Source of the DNA: Paraburkholderia phytofirmans PsJN
GTDB lineage: Bacteria > Pseudomonadota > Gammaproteobacteria > Burkholderiales > Burkholderiaceae
Direction of reading: 5' to 3'
Length of the DNA: 64,000 bases
Assembly: GCF_000020125.1 (NCBI RefSeq)
Contig: NC_010676.1
Coordinates: 682,001-746,000, forward strand
Made by a program: the position numbers and the translations under genes. This document shows, in pieces, positions 24,467 to 33,545 of this stretch. The stretch's first letter is position 1, and every line of letters starts with the position of its first letter. The notes below the pieces were generated by a model. The model was not told the origin of the DNA. It was given only the letters and a program-made list of their open reading frames with translations, and did no database searches.

Positions 24467-25822
24467 ATGAAAACAAAAGCGAAAACAAAAGCGGCATTCA
24501 GAAGGCGGCAGAGAGGATCGGTCAGCATTTTCGTGGCGGTGTCGCTGATCGCCTTGTTGGGCATCCTCGGCCTCGCGGTGGATTCCGGTTTCGGCTATAT
24601 GATCAAGGCGCGTCTGGACGCCGCCACCGATGGCGCAGTGATCGCGGCCGGCGAAGCAGTCACGCGCGGTAACAACCAGACGGAGCAGACCAATAACGCA
24701 CAGCAGGCCGCAACGGCGTTTTTCGCGGCGAACTATCCGGCGGGTTTTCTCGGCTCGAGCGTGAGCGCGGGTACGCCGTCGATCGTGTTCAACGCCGGCA
24801 CGGTGACGATCGGCATGACCGCGCAGGCGAGCGTGCCGGTTACGTTCTCGAAAGTACTTGGATTCAATGTGCTGAACGTGAGTTCGTCTTCGCAGGCGAT
24901 TCGCAAGACGCTGGATATGGTGTTTGTGATCGATAACACCAAGTCGCTTAACACGTCTGGCGTGCCGGCTGCGGTGCGCTCGAATGCGGTGGCGTTTCTC
25001 AATAATTTCGACGTGACGAATGACCGCGTCGCGCTGATGCACTTCGCGTACGGCACGGTGGTGGATGTACCGTTCAAGGGCAACACGCGTGGTTTCGATC
25101 GCGCAACGATGACCACGGATATCAACAAGTACACGTTCGACGGCAGCACCAACTCCCCGGAGGCACTGTGGAACGCGCGCAACCAGTTGAACACGGTAAT
25201 TACACAACCTTCGAGCCTGCGCGTCATCGTGTTCTTCTCGGATGGCGCACCGAATAGCTTCTCGTCGTTTTTTACGACCAACCAGAGCAAGTGCAACAAC
25301 ATCTCCACCACGCTCGCGAGCGGCGATGGTCCAAGCGGTTCCGCCTCCGGACTATTCAGCATCAATGCCCTGAGTCAGAAGCTGGCGTCGCCGTGTTATC
25401 AGAACGATACGTCGGGCTTCGTGACCGCCATGCCGAAGTGGTACAACGCTCACAACGTCAACGAGCAGACCTTCCCGATCTGGCCCGTGACCTCGCCGCG
25501 CGTGGTGTCGAACGGCAATGCGACGTATGTGAACGTCAACCGCGTATCGCGCAATCTGCTCGAAGCGATGGCCGCAGCGGCGCGTGCCGAAGGCACCTAC
25601 GTGTTCACACTCGGCTACGGCAATGAGCTGACCAAGCCCGCCGGTCCGGACAACGAGCTCGGCCAGGACGTGCTCAAGTGCATGGCCAACACGGCGGATT
25701 CGCTATCGCGATGCTACAACCCAAAACAGCCGGTCGGCGTGTATTGCTACGCCGCGACACCAGCCGATCTGAAGCCGTGCTTTTCGCAGCTGGCTTCGCA
25801 AATCCTGCGTATTTCCAAGTGA
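24467..25822 (+). CDS. tadG: TadG-like protein with von Willebrand A domain
   Basis: A 451-residue protein. A basic leader and RGSVSIFVAVSLIALLGILGLAVDSG membrane region (about 16-42; Tad-like domain) precede a vWA domain (about 150-450). The metal site reads MVFVIDNTKSL, a DxTxS variant of the usual DxSxS MIDAS, and IVFFSDGAPNSF supplies a later Asp. TadG-type proteins take part in pilus surface attachment or fibre anchoring. The ATG has a GGGGGT site, 53 bases after the previous gene. Several Cys residues in the last 60 may form disulfides. Confidence 0.88.
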   Translation: MKTKAKTKAAFRRRQRGSVSIFVAVSLIALLGILGLAVDSGFGYMIKARLDAATDGAVIAAGEAVTRGNNQTEQTNNAQQAATAFFAANYPAGFLGSSVSAGTPSIVFNAGTVTIGMTAQASVPVTFSKVLGFNVLNVSSSSQAIRKTLDMVFVIDNTKSLNTSGVPAAVRSNAVAFLNNFDVTNDRVALMHFAYGTVVDVPFKGNTRGFDRATMTTDINKYTFDGSTNSPEALWNARNQLNTVITQPSSLRVIVFFSDGAPNSFSSFFTTNQSKCNNISTTLASGDGPSGSASGLFSINALSQKLASPCYQNDTSGFVTAMPKWYNAHNVNEQTFPIWPVTSPRVVSNGNATYVNVNRVSRNLLEAMAAAARAEGTYVFTLGYGNELTKPAGPDNELGQDVLKCMANTADSLSRCYNPKQPVGVYCYAATPADLKPCFSQLASQILRISK

Positions 25823-25829
25823 GCGCGCC

Positions 25830-26543
25830 ATGACCCCGACGACACCTTTGCAAAACCAGCCACTCGCCGTCACTACCGAAGGCGCCACCCTGACCGGTGC
25901 CATGCCGGCGGAAACGGGCAATGCCGGCGGCTGGCGCGAGGCGGTGGTGGAAGTAGCCGCGCGCGCGGGCGCGGCGACCATGCTGAGTCTGTTCGCCTAT
26001 GCCGCGATCACGCAATGGCGCGCGGCGCCCTCGCGAATCACGCTGTTATTTCTGGTGGTTTCCGCATGTTTCACGGTCGGACTGTCGCTCGTATCGCGGG
26101 TGCCCATGAGACGCGATTGGCGGCCGTTCGCTTTCTTGTGTGCAATGGGCGGCACGTACTATTTCCTCGCCGTGCGTCTCGCGCCCGGCGTGCAGCTCGT
26201 GCCGGAGGCTGTGGGCGCCGCGCTGCAACTGCTGGGGATAGGCTGGCAACTGTTCGCCAAGGCGTCGCTGCGCCGCTCGTTCGGCATCTTGCCCGCCAAT
26301 CGCGGCGTCGTATCGCGCGGTGCCTATCGTTTCATTCGGCATCCGATGTACCTTGGTTACTTCATCACCGACATCGGCTTCCTGCTGGTGAACTTCGGCC
26401 TGCAAAACCTGCTGGTGTACGGGTGCCAGTTCGCGTTGCAGGTGGGGCGCATCGTGCGCGAAGAGCGGCTTCTCTCCGCGGATGAAGGCTATCGGACCTA
26501 CAAGCGCCGCGTGCGTTATCGCGTCATTCCGGGCCTGTTTTAG
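25830..26543 (+). CDS. ICMT-like methyltransferase membrane protein
   Basis: A 237-residue membrane protein with four to five hydrophobic segments. The C-terminal half has the isoprenylcysteine-carboxyl-methyltransferase/PEMT signature: GVVSRGAYRFIRHPMYLGYF, then REERLLSADEGYRTYKRRVRYRVIPG. It begins 8 bases after the tadG stop, so it is probably the last gene of the tad unit. Bacterial relatives methylate isoprenoid or lipid carboxylates or other acceptors; the substrate here is unknown. It ends 63 bases from the convergent PepSY gene. Confidence 0.83.
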   Translation: MTPTTPLQNQPLAVTTEGATLTGAMPAETGNAGGWREAVVEVAARAGAATMLSLFAYAAITQWRAAPSRITLLFLVVSACFTVGLSLVSRVPMRRDWRPFAFLCAMGGTYYFLAVRLAPGVQLVPEAVGAALQLLGIGWQLFAKASLRRSFGILPANRGVVSRGAYRFIRHPMYLGYFITDIGFLLVNFGLQNLLVYGCQFALQVGRIVREERLLSADEGYRTYKRRVRYRVIPGLF

Positions 26544-26606
26544 GCGTATTCCAGGCAAGCCGCGTCCCGCCTTCCCCCAACCACACAAACGGCTAGGCAG
26601 CCGCCG

Positions 26607-28145
26607 TCACGGCGTCGCCGCCCGCCGCGCGGCACGGCCGAAGATCGCCCGGTCCACAAGCCACACCGCAAGCAGCGTGGCGCCCATCAATGGGAACACG
26701 ATGCCGAGCAGGACGAGGCCGATTTTCCAGCCGCGCATCGGCGGCGCGGCGCGTTCGCGCGACGGTGCCCCGAGCGAGCGTTGCGGCCGCCGCTTCCACC
26801 ACATCACGCAGCCGGTGATGGCCATCGCCGCCAGTCCCATAGAAATCACGGCGCAGAGAATCTGATTGGCGACGCCGAAATAACGGCCCATATGCAGCGA
26901 CGTGCCGTACGACACGGCCTTCGACACCGCACCGTAATCTGCATAGCGGATGTCCTTCAGAACTGCGCCGCTGTATTGGTCGATGTACAGCGTGCGCTGG
27001 TCTTTCGGATCGTCCGGAAAGTACGAGACGGTGTAGACGCCAGTCGCGGAAGCAGGCAGCACGATGTTGTAGCCCTCCGTCACGCCGAGCGAGGCAACCA
27101 GCGCGACGACGCGTCCGAGCGGCAGCGGATGCGCGGCGCCCGCCTCGTCGGCGGCGGTGGGTGGGCGGGAGTCGGGCACGCGTGTGTTGCCGACGGCCCA
27201 AGGCGTGAGCGGCAGCGGCAGGTCGTCCATCACCATGCCGGGCATCGAGTTCATACTGGCGTCATGGACGCCGTGGCCGTTGTGTTCGGCGTGCTCATTG
27301 TGCGCCGTGTTGTCCGCGTGCGTGTCCGGTGCGGAGTGCTGCGCGCCGTTCTTTGCTGGCATGACGGAACGCATTGGCAAAGCGCCCCGCGAACCCGGTG
27401 GCGCACCGAGATTCGCGGCGGTCGCGAGCGCCTTGAATTGCTTGCCCCACGAACCCGTCCACGGCAGTCCCGTCAACACGAACGCGAGCGCGCCGAGCGC
27501 GAGCCAGACGCCCATCACGGCATGGAGGTTCTTCCACAGCGCGCGTCCCTTCAGCGCAAAGCGCGGCAACAGCGCCGCACGTGCAGTGGTTTTCTCGCGC
27601 GGCCACCACAACGCGACGCCTGTGCCGATCATCACGAGCGTCCAGCATGCGGCCAGCTCCATCAGCAGCTCGCCGGGTTTGCCGAGCAGCAGCTTGCGAT
27701 GAAGCATCCGGTCCACTTGCATGAAGCGGCGCTCAACGCTTAGCGTGCCCAGCACCGCGCCCGTATAGGGGTTCACATAGACGCTCTGCTTATCGCCGTC
27801 CGCGAGACGGAAGACGAATTCGGCGCTGTGCTCCGGTGCGTTCGCGACAACCGCGGTCAGCGCGAGCGCGGTCGGTGGCATGGCCGCGCGCGCTCTCGCC
27901 AGCAGCGCTTCTTCGGGCAGCTTCGGCGCGGCTTGCGGCGCGACGATCAGGCGCCCCGGATAGAGCAGCGGCTCGATTTGCGGCTGGAAGCAATACAGCG
28001 TGCCGGTGATCGCCAGCACGACCAGAAACGGCATCACGAAGAGACCCGCGTAGAAATGCCAGCGCCAGAGCGTGCGATAGCCTGGATGGACAGCGGTGGT
28101 CGCCGGCGTGACGCGCCGGACGTCGGCGCCAGTGGTGGTGGACAT
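26607..28145 (-). CDS. PepSY-associated membrane protein with His-rich loop
   Basis: A 512-residue inner-membrane protein of the PepSY-TM (iron-regulated membrane protein) family. The first helix carries TLWRWHFYAGLFVMPFLVV, and four main membrane segments span the protein with His at the membrane faces, as for heme-linked reductases. A loop at about 255-320 is exceptionally His/Met-rich (HSAPDTHADNTAHNEHAEHN..., then MNSMPGMVMDD), suggesting metal binding. ATG 28145 has a perfect AGGAGG box. Third gene of a DUF2946/TonB-receptor/PepSY operon, 74 bases after the receptor. Role inferred: reduction of imported metal, perhaps copper. Confidence 0.86.
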   Translation of the reverse strand: MSTTTGADVRRVTPATTAVHPGYRTLWRWHFYAGLFVMPFLVVLAITGTLYCFQPQIEPLLYPGRLIVAPQAAPKLPEEALLARARAAMPPTALALTAVVANAPEHSAEFVFRLADGDKQSVYVNPYTGAVLGTLSVERRFMQVDRMLHRKLLLGKPGELLMELAACWTLVMIGTGVALWWPREKTTARAALLPRFALKGRALWKNLHAVMGVWLALGALAFVLTGLPWTGSWGKQFKALATAANLGAPPGSRGALPMRSVMPAKNGAQHSAPDTHADNTAHNEHAEHNGHGVHDASMNSMPGMVMDDLPLPLTPWAVGNTRVPDSRPPTAADEAGAAHPLPLGRVVALVASLGVTEGYNIVLPASATGVYTVSYFPDDPKDQRTLYIDQYSGAVLKDIRYADYGAVSKAVSYGTSLHMGRYFGVANQILCAVISMGLAAMAITGCVMWWKRRPQRSLGAPSRERAAPPMRGWKIGLVLLGIVFPLMGATLLAVWLVDRAIFGRAARRAATP

Positions 28146-28219
28146 GAAATCCTCCTGAAGCAAAGATGAATCGAACAGTTCGAGCGACGTGGATGCGTAA
28201 GCGCCTGGTTTCAGCGCGC

Positions 28220-30634
28220 TCACATGCGCAGCTTCGCTTCCACGTAGAACGTACGTCCGGGATACGGGTGATAGACGAAGTAGCGGGCATCGAACAGGTT
28301 GTCGACACCAACGCCAATTTCACTCAGCCTGGTCGGCTTGTAGCTGAATTTCGCGTCGGCCACCGTGTACGAACTGGTACCGCCGAACACATCCGGATTC
28401 GTGTCCGTGTTGGTGAGCGTGTTGTACTGACGGCCGGAATAGCGCGCGGCCAGCGTGAGCGCGGCGCGTTCGTCGAAGTGGTACGTCGCGGCGAGATTCG
28501 CGCGCCACAGCGGAATCCGGTAGAAGTACTTGCCGACCGAGGCCGGGTTCTGCGCGTTGGCGATGATCTTCGACTGCGTGTAGGCCACGCTTGCCAGCAG
28601 ATCCAGGCCGCGCACCAGCACGTCCTGTCCCGAGTAGCTCGTTTCGACGCCGCGCGAGCGGACTTTGCCGATGTTCTGGAAGTTCGTCACGTTCGGAATC
28701 ACGGTCGTATCGGTCTGACTGAAGATCGTGTTCTTCACGTCGTCCTGAAACAGCGAGAAGCGGAATACGCCGTTCCAGTGCGCCCATTCGGCGCTCAGTT
28801 CCTTTGATAGATCGTCTTCGGGCTTCAGGTTCGGATTGTTGTTGACGATCGCGGAGCCGTTGATCTGCCCTTGAAACAGCTCGCCGACCGTCGGAAAGCG
28901 ATAGGCGCGGCCGATCGACGCGCGCAAGATCAGATCGTCGGTGACGTCGAATGACAAGGAGGCTTTCGGCGAGAAGTGCTGCTGGCTCACGTCGCTATAC
29001 GGCAGCGTCGTGCCGCCCAGCGACTGCGAGCCGCCATAAGCCTGCCAGTCTTCATAGCGCACGCCGTAGACGAGCTTCCAGCGCGGCAGAAAGCGCCAGG
29101 CATCCTGCGCGTAGAGCGCCTGGGTCTGCGTCTTGCCGGCAAACGCGTTGGCGAACGACGTGGCCGCGCCGTCGCGCCAGTTCAGCGTGTTGTAGCTTTC
29201 GTTGTCGACGAAGTAGTTGTCGTAGTGATAGCCGAAGCTCAGCGCGTGATTCGCGAGCCCGGCCTGATTCGTCGCGGGCGTGTAGGTGCTGCGCAGATCG
29301 AGCGTTTTCCAGCCGGCGCCGTCGCCGAAGAGCACGGTGCCCGGACCGTTGCCCGGCGCGCCGGAATTCGCGGTGCGCGCCACGCTGTTGCTGACGTCGT
29401 AGTACGAAGCGATCGCTTCGCCGTTCCAGCCGGTGGTATTGCGCGTTTTCAGCGACACGCCATACAGCCAGTTCTCGCTATGGCCGAGACTCGGCGCGAG
29501 CGCGGCGGCGGGAATCGTGTACTCGTAGCCGTCGATCGCGACTTTGCCGCTGTAGACCGGATTGCCGTTCGCATCGCGCAGAAAGCTCGAGGTCTGGCTG
29601 TTGTACGTCTGATGCCAATAGCCGAGCGTGAAGCCGGCCTGCAGTGTCGGCGTGAAGTCGTACTGCATCTTCAGCTTGAACTGGTCCTGCACCGTGTGTT
29701 CGATGCCTTCGCCGTTCACGCCGGGCACCGCTGTCGGCGTGTTGGTCTGGTTGTTGTAGAAGTACGCGCCGGTGACCGGCGTGTCGCCGGCTTTGGCGGG
29801 CGTGCGGGACTTGGCGAGCGTGGCGAATTGCAGCGGCTGGCTGGTGTTTTCCAGGTGATTCACACCGAGCAGAAACGAGAACTTGCCGATGCGGTTGCCG
29901 AGTGTCGCACTCGCTTCGCTGCCGTTGAAATTCTGGTTCACGCCGAACAGGCTGAAGTGCTGCGTGAAGGCCTTGACGTCGGCGCTCGCTTCGAACTGTT
30001 TCGGCATGCGCGTGCTGATGAGCACGGTCGCACCGAGTGAGTTGCCCGGATAGAGCGCGGAAAACGGCCCGTAGATCACATCGACCTGCTGGATCTCGTC
30101 GGGAAACACCATCGACCAGCGCGGCGGAAACGAATAGCTGTTGCCGAGCAGATTGCTGAGCAGCAGACCGTCCGCGTAGACCAGACCGCGCGCGCTTTGC
30201 GTGTTGCTGGTGCCGCGCACGGCGATGATCGAATTCAGATCGCCGATAAAGCGCTTGCGCACGGCGAGGTTCGGCATGTACTTCAGGACGTCTTCGGTGT
30301 TGACGACGTTCCAGTTGTCGAACTGCTCGCGGGTGACAGTTTCGACCGAGGCCGGCAGCTTGGGATCGACAGCGCGCGGCGCGGCGGCGGCATTCGCGCT
30401 GACGCTGATGGCGGGCAGCGCGGCGTCTGCGCTAGCGCTCTGCGCATGAGCGGACGAGGCGATGAAGGCCGGAACAAATGCCGGGACAAACGCGGGAACA
30501 AACGCGGGAACAAACGCCGGAACGATGGCCGGCAGATAGCCGGACAGGAGCGGCCGGGGCAGCGGTTGAAGCGAGACGCCGCGCGCGCCACGGCAGGCGC
30601 AAAAGGGCAGCCTTCGCAGGGCGAAGTTGAACAT
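28220..30634 (-). CDS. TonB-dependent outer-membrane receptor
   Basis: An 804-residue receptor. A long signal region (ending about residue 66, SSAHAQS) includes a VPAF repeat. It is followed by a plug domain (VETVTREQFDNWNVVNTEDVLKYMPNLAVRK...) and a 22-strand-type barrel (ends FYVEAKLRM; the last residue is Met rather than the usual Phe). Family: OprC/FecA-like TonB receptors. Neighbour genes point to a metal, probably copper, but siderophore use cannot be excluded. ATG 30634 has a GAGGAAACG box. It is 82 bases after the DUF2946 gene. Confidence 0.9.
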   Translation of the reverse strand: MFNFALRRLPFCACRGARGVSLQPLPRPLLSGYLPAIVPAFVPAFVPAFVPAFVPAFIASSAHAQSASADAALPAISVSANAAAAPRAVDPKLPASVETVTREQFDNWNVVNTEDVLKYMPNLAVRKRFIGDLNSIIAVRGTSNTQSARGLVYADGLLLSNLLGNSYSFPPRWSMVFPDEIQQVDVIYGPFSALYPGNSLGATVLISTRMPKQFEASADVKAFTQHFSLFGVNQNFNGSEASATLGNRIGKFSFLLGVNHLENTSQPLQFATLAKSRTPAKAGDTPVTGAYFYNNQTNTPTAVPGVNGEGIEHTVQDQFKLKMQYDFTPTLQAGFTLGYWHQTYNSQTSSFLRDANGNPVYSGKVAIDGYEYTIPAAALAPSLGHSENWLYGVSLKTRNTTGWNGEAIASYYDVSNSVARTANSGAPGNGPGTVLFGDGAGWKTLDLRSTYTPATNQAGLANHALSFGYHYDNYFVDNESYNTLNWRDGAATSFANAFAGKTQTQALYAQDAWRFLPRWKLVYGVRYEDWQAYGGSQSLGGTTLPYSDVSQQHFSPKASLSFDVTDDLILRASIGRAYRFPTVGELFQGQINGSAIVNNNPNLKPEDDLSKELSAEWAHWNGVFRFSLFQDDVKNTIFSQTDTTVIPNVTNFQNIGKVRSRGVETSYSGQDVLVRGLDLLASVAYTQSKIIANAQNPASVGKYFYRIPLWRANLAATYHFDERAALTLAARYSGRQYNTLTNTDTNPDVFGGTSSYTVADAKFSYKPTRLSEIGVGVDNLFDARYFVYHPYPGRTFYVEAKLRM
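30469..30528 (-). repeat. 12-base tandem repeat in receptor signal region
   Basis: Five adjacent 12-base units (consensus on the plus strand CSGGAACAAACG; the two central units are identical) lie inside the TonB-receptor gene. They encode repeated V-P-A-F (AIVPAFVPAFVPAFVPAFI). Because the unit is a multiple of three, copy number can change without a frameshift. Confidence 0.85.
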
Positions 30635-30716
30635 GAACGTTTCCTCGATGCATGGAACAGACGATCGCGCGCCCCCTCGACGGGTGCGACGAATGCGCGA
30701 TCAGGACCGATGGCGA

Positions 30717-31127
30717 TCAGGAAACGACGGGCGGAGCTCTGGGACGGCCGGACGGAAAGGCGCCGAGCGGCGTGAAGCGGGTGGAGAGTGTGGGCGGCGC
30801 AGTGCCGGCAAGCGCGAGAGCGGCCGGCGGCTCGGCGGCGGCGACCGTCGGCATGGCGACGTGGTGTTGAAGCAGATGACAGTAGCCGCACGCGCCGAAC
30901 GCGTCGTCATGGCTGAGATTGACCGGTGCCGGGGCAGCCTGCGTGGTCACGCTCGCCGTGCCGACCACGCTGAAATTGCGCGGCTGCAATACCGAACAGA
31001 GCGCGGCGAAGGGCTCGTGCGCGCGGTTTGCCATCAACATCTGACTCACGACCGGCGCGAACACGACGAGCCACATGGCGAACAGGCCAAGCCATGCGGT
31101 CAGGTGGTTGCGAGAGCGTGGATTCAT
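30717..31127 (-). CDS. DUF2946 protein
   Basis: A 136-residue protein with an N-terminal membrane/signal segment (LTAWLGLFAMWLVVFAPVVSQML) and a short motif FGACGYCHLLQHH, typical of DUF2946 and of small proteins beside copper-responsive TonB receptors. The Cys-x-x-Cys-His array could bind a metal. It is the first gene of the operon with the receptor and PepSY protein. The C-terminus is Pro-rich and unremarkable. Confidence 0.8.
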   Translation of the reverse strand: MNPRSRNHLTAWLGLFAMWLVVFAPVVSQMLMANRAHEPFAALCSVLQPRNFSVVGTASVTTQAAPAPVNLSHDDAFGACGYCHLLQHHVAMPTVAAAEPPAALALAGTAPPTLSTRFTPLGAFPSGRPRAPPVVS

Positions 31128-31400
31128 GATGTCGGGTGTAAAGACGCGGGCGATTCTAACATCGCCGCGCCGTCTTTTTGTTTGTCATGCTCGTTATAGC
31201 GTGGGATTAGAAGGCCGAAAGCCGTTCATTTCGCCGCGTTACAGGCGCGCCGATTCACGTAAGCTGCGTGGTACATGTTCCGCTTTCGCGGCTGCACCGA
31301 GGCTTTGGCGCGACCCGTACCCGCAGCCGAAGCGCCGGTCAGGGCGCGGCGCATGCGACCGACCCGGCCGGCTTATCGCCGACTCCAGTTACCACGACTC

Positions 31401-33545
31401 ATGAACCACACGCAGCTCGCATCCCCGATCGACGATATCAACCAGCGGGCCGTCTCGTCGTTCTCGGCCGGCCAATTCGCCGAGGCTTTGTCGATGGTGA
31501 CGCCGCTCGTCGACGGCGATGCGATGCCGGATGGCGCCCTCGCCGACGCGTTGAATATCGCCGGGGCCTGTTCGTTCGCCTTGCAGCGTCCCGCCGAGGC
31601 GGAACGCTATTGGCGCCGCTGTCTGCAACTCAGACCGGACTATGCCGACGTGTACGGCAGCCTCGGCATGCTGCTCAAGTCGCTCGGTCGTCTGTCGGCG
31701 GCCAAGGCGATGTACCGGCAACTGGTCGCGCTGCGGCCCGGCGACCCGGACGCCCGCAATCATCTCGGCGCCGTGCTCTACGGGCTCGGCTACAAGGAGG
31801 AAGCGGAGGCGTCGTATCGCCAGGCGCTGGCCATTCGCCCGGACTACGCCGAAGCCCATTACAACCGCGGCATCGTGTTGCATGAACTGCGCCGCCCGCA
31901 GGAAGCGGAAGCGGCGTTCCGGGATGCACTGCCGGGACTGCCGGCTCATGCCGAAGTCCATAACAATCTGGGCAACGTGCTGATGGAATTGGGCCGTCTC
32001 GCCGAAGCGGACGCCGCCTATCGCGAGGCACTGACAATTCGACCGCAGTATCCGGAGGCGCTCAACAACCTCGGCGGCGTGCTGAAGGCGACGTTTCGTC
32101 ACACCGAAGCCGAGCTGGCTTTTCGCCTCGCCCTCGCCATTCGTCCGGATTACGCGGAAGCCCTGCTGAATCTCGGCACCGTGCTCGCCGATTTCGAACG
32201 TTTGCCCGAAGCGGAAGCGGCTTATCGCGACGCCATCGCGCAACGTCCCGATTACGCCGAAGCGCACTACAACCTCGGTGTGACGCTGTGCAAAATGGAG
32301 CATCTGTTCGAGGCCGAAGCGGCTTACCGGGAAGCGATCCGCCTGCGGCCCGATCTCGTTCACGCGCACAACAACCTGGGGTGCGTGCTGCGCCGGCTGG
32401 ATCGTTTGCCGGCGGCGGTCGACGCTTTCGAGCAGGCGCTTGGCGTGTGCCCCGATATGGCCGAGGCGCACTACAACCTAGGCGCGGCGAGGGCGCAACT
32501 CATGCAATTCCCCGAGGCCGAAAGCGCGTATCGGCGAGCGCTCGCTTTACGTGCCGATTACGGCGATGCGAAATTCGGCCTGAGCGTGTTGCTGCTCGGC
32601 ATGGGCCGTTTTGAAGAGGGTTGGCGTCTTTACGAATGCCGCTACCAGCAACCTGGTTTCGTGCATCACAAGACTGTGGCGATGCTGGGTTGCCCGCAGT
32701 GGCAAGGCGACACGCTCGCCGACAAGTCGCTGCTGGTGTGGCAGGAGGACGGTCTCGGCGACATGATTCAGTTCAGCCGCTATTTCGCCTTGCTGAAAGC
32801 GCAGGGCGCCTCGCATATCGCCTTCGCGTGCGCACCGTCGCTGCACAGGCTGATGGCATGCGTCGACGGCGTCGATGCCGTGCTCGATCACGACACCGCG
32901 CGCGCACAAACGTCCGCTTACGACTGCTGGACGAGCCTGCTGAGCGCGCCGCTGCATCTGCGTACGAGTGTGGACACGATTCCGCGTGCCGTGCGTCTCG
33001 CGGCGGAGCCGGCGCTGGTCGAGCGGTGGCGTCCCGTGCTGGACGCACTGCCTTCCGGCCGCAGGATCGGTCTGGTATGGAAAGGCAACGCGAACCATCA
33101 TAACGATGTGAACCGCTCGATCCCTTCGCTCGCCATATTGGCGCCGCTTTGGAGCGTGCCCGGCGTGAGCTTCGTGAGTCTGCAAAAAGGGCGCGGCGAG
33201 GACGAGGCGCGCCAGCCGGCCGCCGATCAACCGCTGCTCGACCTAGGCTCGCGCGTGACGGATTTCGCGGACAGCGCCGCGATCATCGCGCAACTCGATC
33301 TGGTGATTTGCGTGGACACGTCTACCGCGCATTTGGCCGCGTCGCTCGGCAAGCCGTGCTGGGTGATGCTGCCGGAAAAAGATATCGACTGGCGCTGGCT
33401 GCACGATCGCAACGATTCGCCGTGGTATCCGCACACGTTGCGTCTGTTCCGACGCGCGCCGGGCGAGGATTGGTCGATGCCGGTCGAACGGGTGCGCGAG
33501 GCGTGCGTCGAACGATTCGGCGCGGCGGACCATACGCCTAACTGA
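31401..33545 (+). CDS. TPR-domain glycosyltransferase (family 9-like)
   Basis: A 714-residue protein. About the first 420 residues are some 11-12 tetratricopeptide repeats of 34 residues (recurring AEAAYREAL-IRPDYAEAHYNLG). The C-terminal 290 residues are a GT9/ADP-heptosyltransferase-like domain (SLLVWQEDGLGDMIQFSRYF; VICVDTSTAHLAASLGKPCWVML). Such proteins glycosylate surface proteins or glycans; acceptor and sugar are unknown. ATG 31401 is chosen; an in-frame ATG at 31275 would add an Arg-rich stretch of 42 residues with no domain. Its end overlaps the convergent LysR gene by 8 bases. Confidence 0.8.
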   Translation: MNHTQLASPIDDINQRAVSSFSAGQFAEALSMVTPLVDGDAMPDGALADALNIAGACSFALQRPAEAERYWRRCLQLRPDYADVYGSLGMLLKSLGRLSAAKAMYRQLVALRPGDPDARNHLGAVLYGLGYKEEAEASYRQALAIRPDYAEAHYNRGIVLHELRRPQEAEAAFRDALPGLPAHAEVHNNLGNVLMELGRLAEADAAYREALTIRPQYPEALNNLGGVLKATFRHTEAELAFRLALAIRPDYAEALLNLGTVLADFERLPEAEAAYRDAIAQRPDYAEAHYNLGVTLCKMEHLFEAEAAYREAIRLRPDLVHAHNNLGCVLRRLDRLPAAVDAFEQALGVCPDMAEAHYNLGAARAQLMQFPEAESAYRRALALRADYGDAKFGLSVLLLGMGRFEEGWRLYECRYQQPGFVHHKTVAMLGCPQWQGDTLADKSLLVWQEDGLGDMIQFSRYFALLKAQGASHIAFACAPSLHRLMACVDGVDAVLDHDTARAQTSAYDCWTSLLSAPLHLRTSVDTIPRAVRLAAEPALVERWRPVLDALPSGRRIGLVWKGNANHHNDVNRSIPSLAILAPLWSVPGVSFVSLQKGRGEDEARQPAADQPLLDLGSRVTDFADSAAIIAQLDLVICVDTSTAHLAASLGKPCWVMLPEKDIDWRWLHDRNDSPWYPHTLRLFRRAPGEDWSMPVERVREACVERFGAADHTPN

